Part shown: piece by piece, positions 10,951 through 13,943 of the stretch
Position numbering within the stretch: position 1 is the first letter of the stretch
Layout: the number at the start of each line of letters is the position of its first letter
Assembly: GCA_003133265.1 (NCBI GenBank)
Contig: PKWQ01000154.1
Location: 11,113 to 25,055 of the forward strand
DNA: 13,943 bases
Source of the DNA: Acetobacteraceae bacterium
GTDB taxonomy: Bacteria; Pseudomonadota; Alphaproteobacteria; Acetobacterales; Acetobacteraceae
Direction: 5' to 3'
The notes under the pieces: model-generated
Seen by the model: the letters and a program-made list of their open reading frames with translations, nothing else
What the model was told of the DNA's origin: nothing
The model's database searches: none
Program-made: the position numbers and the translations under genes

Positions 10951-13943
10951 ATGGCTGATCTGAACGCCGCCGAAGCCCCCGCCCTGGGCTTCGGCTTCTA
11001 TTTCGCCGATCTTGCCGGCCGTGACGGCCTGATCCGCCTCGACCGGCTGTTCCTGGATTGTCTGGCCGCCGCCGAGCCGGACCTGCACGCCCGGCTGCTG
11101 GCCGCGCGTGCCACGCCGGATGCGCTGGCCGCGAAGGATGAAGGCGATCTGGTGGTCGCCCTCGGCCGGCAACTCGACCCGTTCGTTGCCGCCCTGTTCG
11201 GCATCGAGCACCAGGCCGGGGCGCTCGCCGCCCGCACCCATGCGCTCGATCCCATCCACGCCTGCAAGCGTCTGTTCGTCCAGCGCCAGGCGGTGAAGAA
11301 ATATGCCGATCCGTCCGGCTTCGACGGCTCAGCACTCCGCGAGACGCTGCAAGCCGCGATCGGCGCGCCGTTCACCGAGCAGGGCTTCGCCGAGGCCGTC
11401 GCCGGTTGGGAAAAGGCCGCCGACGCCGACAAACTCGACCTCGCGCTGCGCTACGCGGCGTGGGCAACGCTCACCGAAGCCGGCCGCGCCGCGCACCAGG
11501 GCGGCACCCTGTTTCGCGTGCCGCACCGCGTCGACCCCGCGCATCTGGTGCCGGTGCAGACCATCGAGCGCGACGGCGTCACCATGCTGCGCCTGCCCGA
11601 GCACGATTGGCGCCAGCGCGAGGGCTTCGCGCTCACCGATCCCGGCATGAACCCCCAGCAGGCGCTGGACCAAGTCAATTACTGTATCTTCTGCCACGAG
11701 CAGGGCAAGGATTCCTGCTCCAAGGGACTGCGTGACCGCAAGAGCGGCGACTTCCAGAAATCGCCGTTCGGCGTCACCCTTGCCGGCTGTCCGCTGGACG
11801 AGAAGATCAGCGAGATGCACGCGCTGCGGGCCGAGGGCGCCGTACTGGGCGCCTTCGCCGCCATCGCCGTCGACAACCCGATGATGGCGGCGACCGGCCA
11901 TCGCATCTGCAACGACTGCATGAAGGCCTGCATCTACCAGAAGCAGGAGCCGGTCGACATTCCGCAGACCGAGACCTCGGTGCTGAAGGATGTGCTCGCG
12001 CTGCCGTGGGGCGTGGAGATCTACTCCCTGCTGACGCGCTGGAACCCGCTAGACATCCGCCGTCCGCTGCCGCGCCCCGACAGCGGGCGCAAGGTGCTGA
12101 TCGTCGGCCTCGGCCCCGCAGGCTTCACCCTGGCGCACCATCTGATGAACGACGGCCACAGCGTGGTCGCGGTGGACGGGCTGAAGATCGAGCCGCTCGG
12201 CTTCGACCCCACTGCGCCGATCCGCGACACCGAGACGCTGTACGAGAACCTCGACGACCGCGTGATGGCCGGGTTCGGCGGCGTCGCCGAGTACGGCATC
12301 ACCGTGCGCTGGAACAAGAACTACCTGAAGCTGGTGCGCCTGCTGCTGGAGCGGCGCGTGCAGTTCGCGCATTTTGGCGGCGTGCGCTTCGGCGGCGGCG
12401 CCACTTTGTCGATCGACGACGCCTGGGCGATGGGCTTCGACCACATCGCGCTGTGCATGGGCGCCGGCAAGCCGACCGTGCTGGACATCCCGAACAGCCT
12501 CGCCCGTGGCGTGCGGCAGGCATCGGACTTCCTGATGGCGCTGCAACTGACGGGTGCGGCGAAACTCTCCTCCATCGCCAATCTGCAGATCCGGCTGCCC
12601 GTCGTCGTCATCGGTGGCGGCCTGACGGCGATCGACACCGCCACCGAGAGCCTCGCCTACTATGTCCGCCAGGTGGAGAAGTTCGCCACCCGCTACCGCA
12701 CGTTGGCCGCCGAACGCGGCGAGGCGGTGGTGCGTGCCCGCTGGAACGACGAGGAAGCGGCCATCGCCGACGAGTTTTTGGTCCATGCCGAGGCCATTGC
12801 GGCGGAACGCGCCGTGGCTGCCGGCGAGGGCCGCGCGCCGCGTTTGGCGCGCCTGCTGGACGGCTGGGGCGGCGCGACCATCGCCTACCGCCGGAAGCTG
12901 ACCGACGCGCCCTCCTACACGCTGAACCACGAGGAAGTGGCCAAGGCGCTGGAGGAAGGCGTACGCTTCGCCGAGGGCCTGACCCCGCGCGCGGTCGAGG
13001 TCGATCAGTACAGCCATGCCGCCGGCCTGCGTGTCGCGCGCGCCGACGGGACGGAAACCGTGCTGCCGGCGCGTGCCATCCTGGTCGCCGCCGGCACCCA
13101 GCCGAACACGGTGCTGGCGCGCGAGGACGGGCGGATCAAGCTCGACGGCAAGTATTTCCAGGCGGTCGACGAGACCGGCGCCCCAGTTACGCCGGCCCGC
13201 GCGCTCAGCAAGCCCGACCGCGCCGAGGTGCTGATGCACCGCGCACCAGATGGCCGCTTCATCAGTTTCTTTGGCGATCTGCACCCGAGCTTCTTCGGCA
13301 ACGTGGTCAAGGCGATGGGCGGCGCCAAGCGCGGCTACCCCGTCGTCTCCCGCGCGCTTGCCGCCCGGACCGCCTCGGACGTCTCCGGCGCCGATCTCAT
13401 CGCTCGCTGCCGCGACCTGCTGGTTCCCACCGTGCATGCGGTGAATCGGCTGACGCCGACGATCGTGGAGGTGGTGCTGCGTGCCCCCGCCGCCGCGCGT
13501 TCGTTCCGTCCCGGCCAGTTCTATCGGTTGCAGAATTTCGAGATGCTGGCCCCGCGCGTCACCGAAACGGGGGTCGGCACCACGCTGCTGGCCATGGAAG
13601 GCCTGGCAATGACCGGCGCCTGGACCGATCCCGACAAGGGGCTGGTGTCTGTCATCGCGCTGGAGATGGGCGGCAGTTCCGACCTCTGCGCCACGCTGAA
13701 ACCTGGCGAGCCGGTGGTACTGATGGGCCCCACCGGCATGCCGACGGAGATCCATGCCGACACCACCGTCGCGCTGGTCGGCGGCGGTCTCGGCAATGCC
13801 GTGCTGTTCAGTATCGGCGCGGCGACGCGCGCGGCCGGCTCGAAGGTGATCTATTTCGCCGGCTACAAGGCGATCCGCGACCGCTACAAGGTGGAGGACA
13901 TCGAGCGCGCCGCCGATACCATCGTCTGGTGCTGCGACGAGGC
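10951..13943 (+). CDS. Large Fe-S flavoprotein oxidoreductase, GltD-like module fused to PyrK-like module (3' end missing)
   Basis: The frame stays open to the window edge, giving 997 residues of a longer protein. Residues 1-235 match nothing I recognise and look mostly helical. Cysteines 245, 248, 256 and 280 (YCIFCHEQGKDSC, then AGCPLDEKI) and 320, 323 and 327 (ICNDCMKAC) correspond to the Fe-S region before GltD-type domains. An FAD Rossmann motif follows (VLIVGLGPAG, 382-391), then an NAD(P)H motif (VVVIGGGLTAID, 551-562), a closing FAD strand (ILVAAGTQPNT, 710-720) and GDLHPSFFGNVVKAMGG (775-791). From about 822 a PyrK/ferredoxin-reductase-like part begins, with FRPGQFYRLQ (852-861), LKPGEPVVLMGPTG (916-929) and VALVGGGLGNAVL (940-952). 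It probably moves electrons between NAD(P)H, flavins and Fe-S partners. The same modules make up the NfnAB transhydrogenase. The start may instead be GTG 10945, which is better spaced from GGAAG at 10933. Confidence 0.9.
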   Translation, partial: MADLNAAEAPALGFGFYFADLAGRDGLIRLDRLFLDCLAAAEPDLHARLLAARATPDALAAKDEGDLVVALGRQLDPFVAALFGIEHQAGALAARTHALDPIHACKRLFVQRQAVKKYADPSGFDGSALRETLQAAIGAPFTEQGFAEAVAGWEKAADADKLDLALRYAAWATLTEAGRAAHQGGTLFRVPHRVDPAHLVPVQTIERDGVTMLRLPEHDWRQREGFALTDPGMNPQQALDQVNYCIFCHEQGKDSCSKGLRDRKSGDFQKSPFGVTLAGCPLDEKISEMHALRAEGAVLGAFAAIAVDNPMMAATGHRICNDCMKACIYQKQEPVDIPQTETSVLKDVLALPWGVEIYSLLTRWNPLDIRRPLPRPDSGRKVLIVGLGPAGFTLAHHLMNDGHSVVAVDGLKIEPLGFDPTAPIRDTETLYENLDDRVMAGFGGVAEYGITVRWNKNYLKLVRLLLERRVQFAHFGGVRFGGGATLSIDDAWAMGFDHIALCMGAGKPTVLDIPNSLARGVRQASDFLMALQLTGAAKLSSIANLQIRLPVVVIGGGLTAIDTATESLAYYVRQVEKFATRYRTLAAERGEAVVRARWNDEEAAIADEFLVHAEAIAAERAVAAGEGRAPRLARLLDGWGGATIAYRRKLTDAPSYTLNHEEVAKALEEGVRFAEGLTPRAVEVDQYSHAAGLRVARADGTETVLPARAILVAAGTQPNTVLAREDGRIKLDGKYFQAVDETGAPVTPARALSKPDRAEVLMHRAPDGRFISFFGDLHPSFFGNVVKAMGGAKRGYPVVSRALAARTASDVSGADLIARCRDLLVPTVHAVNRLTPTIVEVVLRAPAAARSFRPGQFYRLQNFEMLAPRVTETGVGTTLLAMEGLAMTGAWTDPDKGLVSVIALEMGGSSDLCATLKPGEPVVLMGPTGMPTEIHADTTVALVGGGLGNAVLFSIGAATRAAGSKVIYFAGYKAIRDRYKVEDIERAADTIVWCCDE

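Noticed and set aside
12049..13755. 568-codon open frame on the minus strand
   Set aside because: Antisense to the flavoprotein, whose Rossmann and PyrK-type motifs identify the coding frame.
1..13943. Possible mobile element, CRISPR array, tRNA or rRNA
   Set aside because: No transposase or integrase motif, regularly spaced repeats, cloverleaf or rRNA-like sequence was seen on reading both strands. Base composition is even apart from short AT-rich intergenic patches.

Overview
The window is GC-rich, gene-dense bacterial DNA. Codon use, Rossmann and ATP-grasp style motifs, and the gene types (MHS-family symporter, propionyl-CoA synthetase, Tat-exported sugar-type binding protein, acetolactate-synthase-like TPP enzyme) suggest a heterotrophic alphaproteobacterium, most likely Rhodospirillales/Acetobacteraceae. 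That placement rests on overall resemblance; there is no rRNA or other marker gene here.

Layout: (1) 1-1589, plus strand: the tail of an OmpR-type response regulator and its complete sensor kinase, joined by an ATGA overlap. (2) 1642-5552, minus strand: a TPP-dependent enzyme whose stop codon overlaps the start of an Asp/Glu-racemase-fold protein (TGATG), then a hairpin with a short U-run, then a separately initiated periplasmic ABC binding protein with no permease or ATPase nearby. A strong hairpin lies between the convergent kinase and binding-protein genes. (3) 5698-6276, plus strand: a small YqaA/DedA-type membrane protein, divergent from the TPP enzyme. (4) 6302-10059: prpE-type propionyl-CoA synthetase (minus) divergent from an MHS-family transporter (plus), with a 245-bp shared control region holding a perfect 12-bp palindrome. 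The pair looks like uptake plus activation of a short-chain carboxylate. (5) 10245-10878, plus strand: a small secreted Ala/Thr/Lys-rich protein and a short hypothetical ORF, separated by a perfect hairpin. (6) 10951 to the right edge, plus strand: a very large multidomain flavoprotein, cut off by the window.

The most notable gene is the last. In one chain it joins an uncharacterised N-terminal region, a GltD-like Fe-S and FAD/NAD(P)H module, and a PyrK-like flavin/NAD module. These are the same two catalytic parts that form the two-subunit electron-bifurcating NfnAB transhydrogenase, here fused in reverse order. The second point of interest is the racemase-fold protein coupled to the TPP enzyme: it keeps the first catalytic cysteine but has Gln where the second is expected, so it is probably not an ordinary racemase.

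No tRNA, rRNA, CRISPR array, insertion sequence or integrase was seen. No gene-free stretch exceeds about 250 bases.
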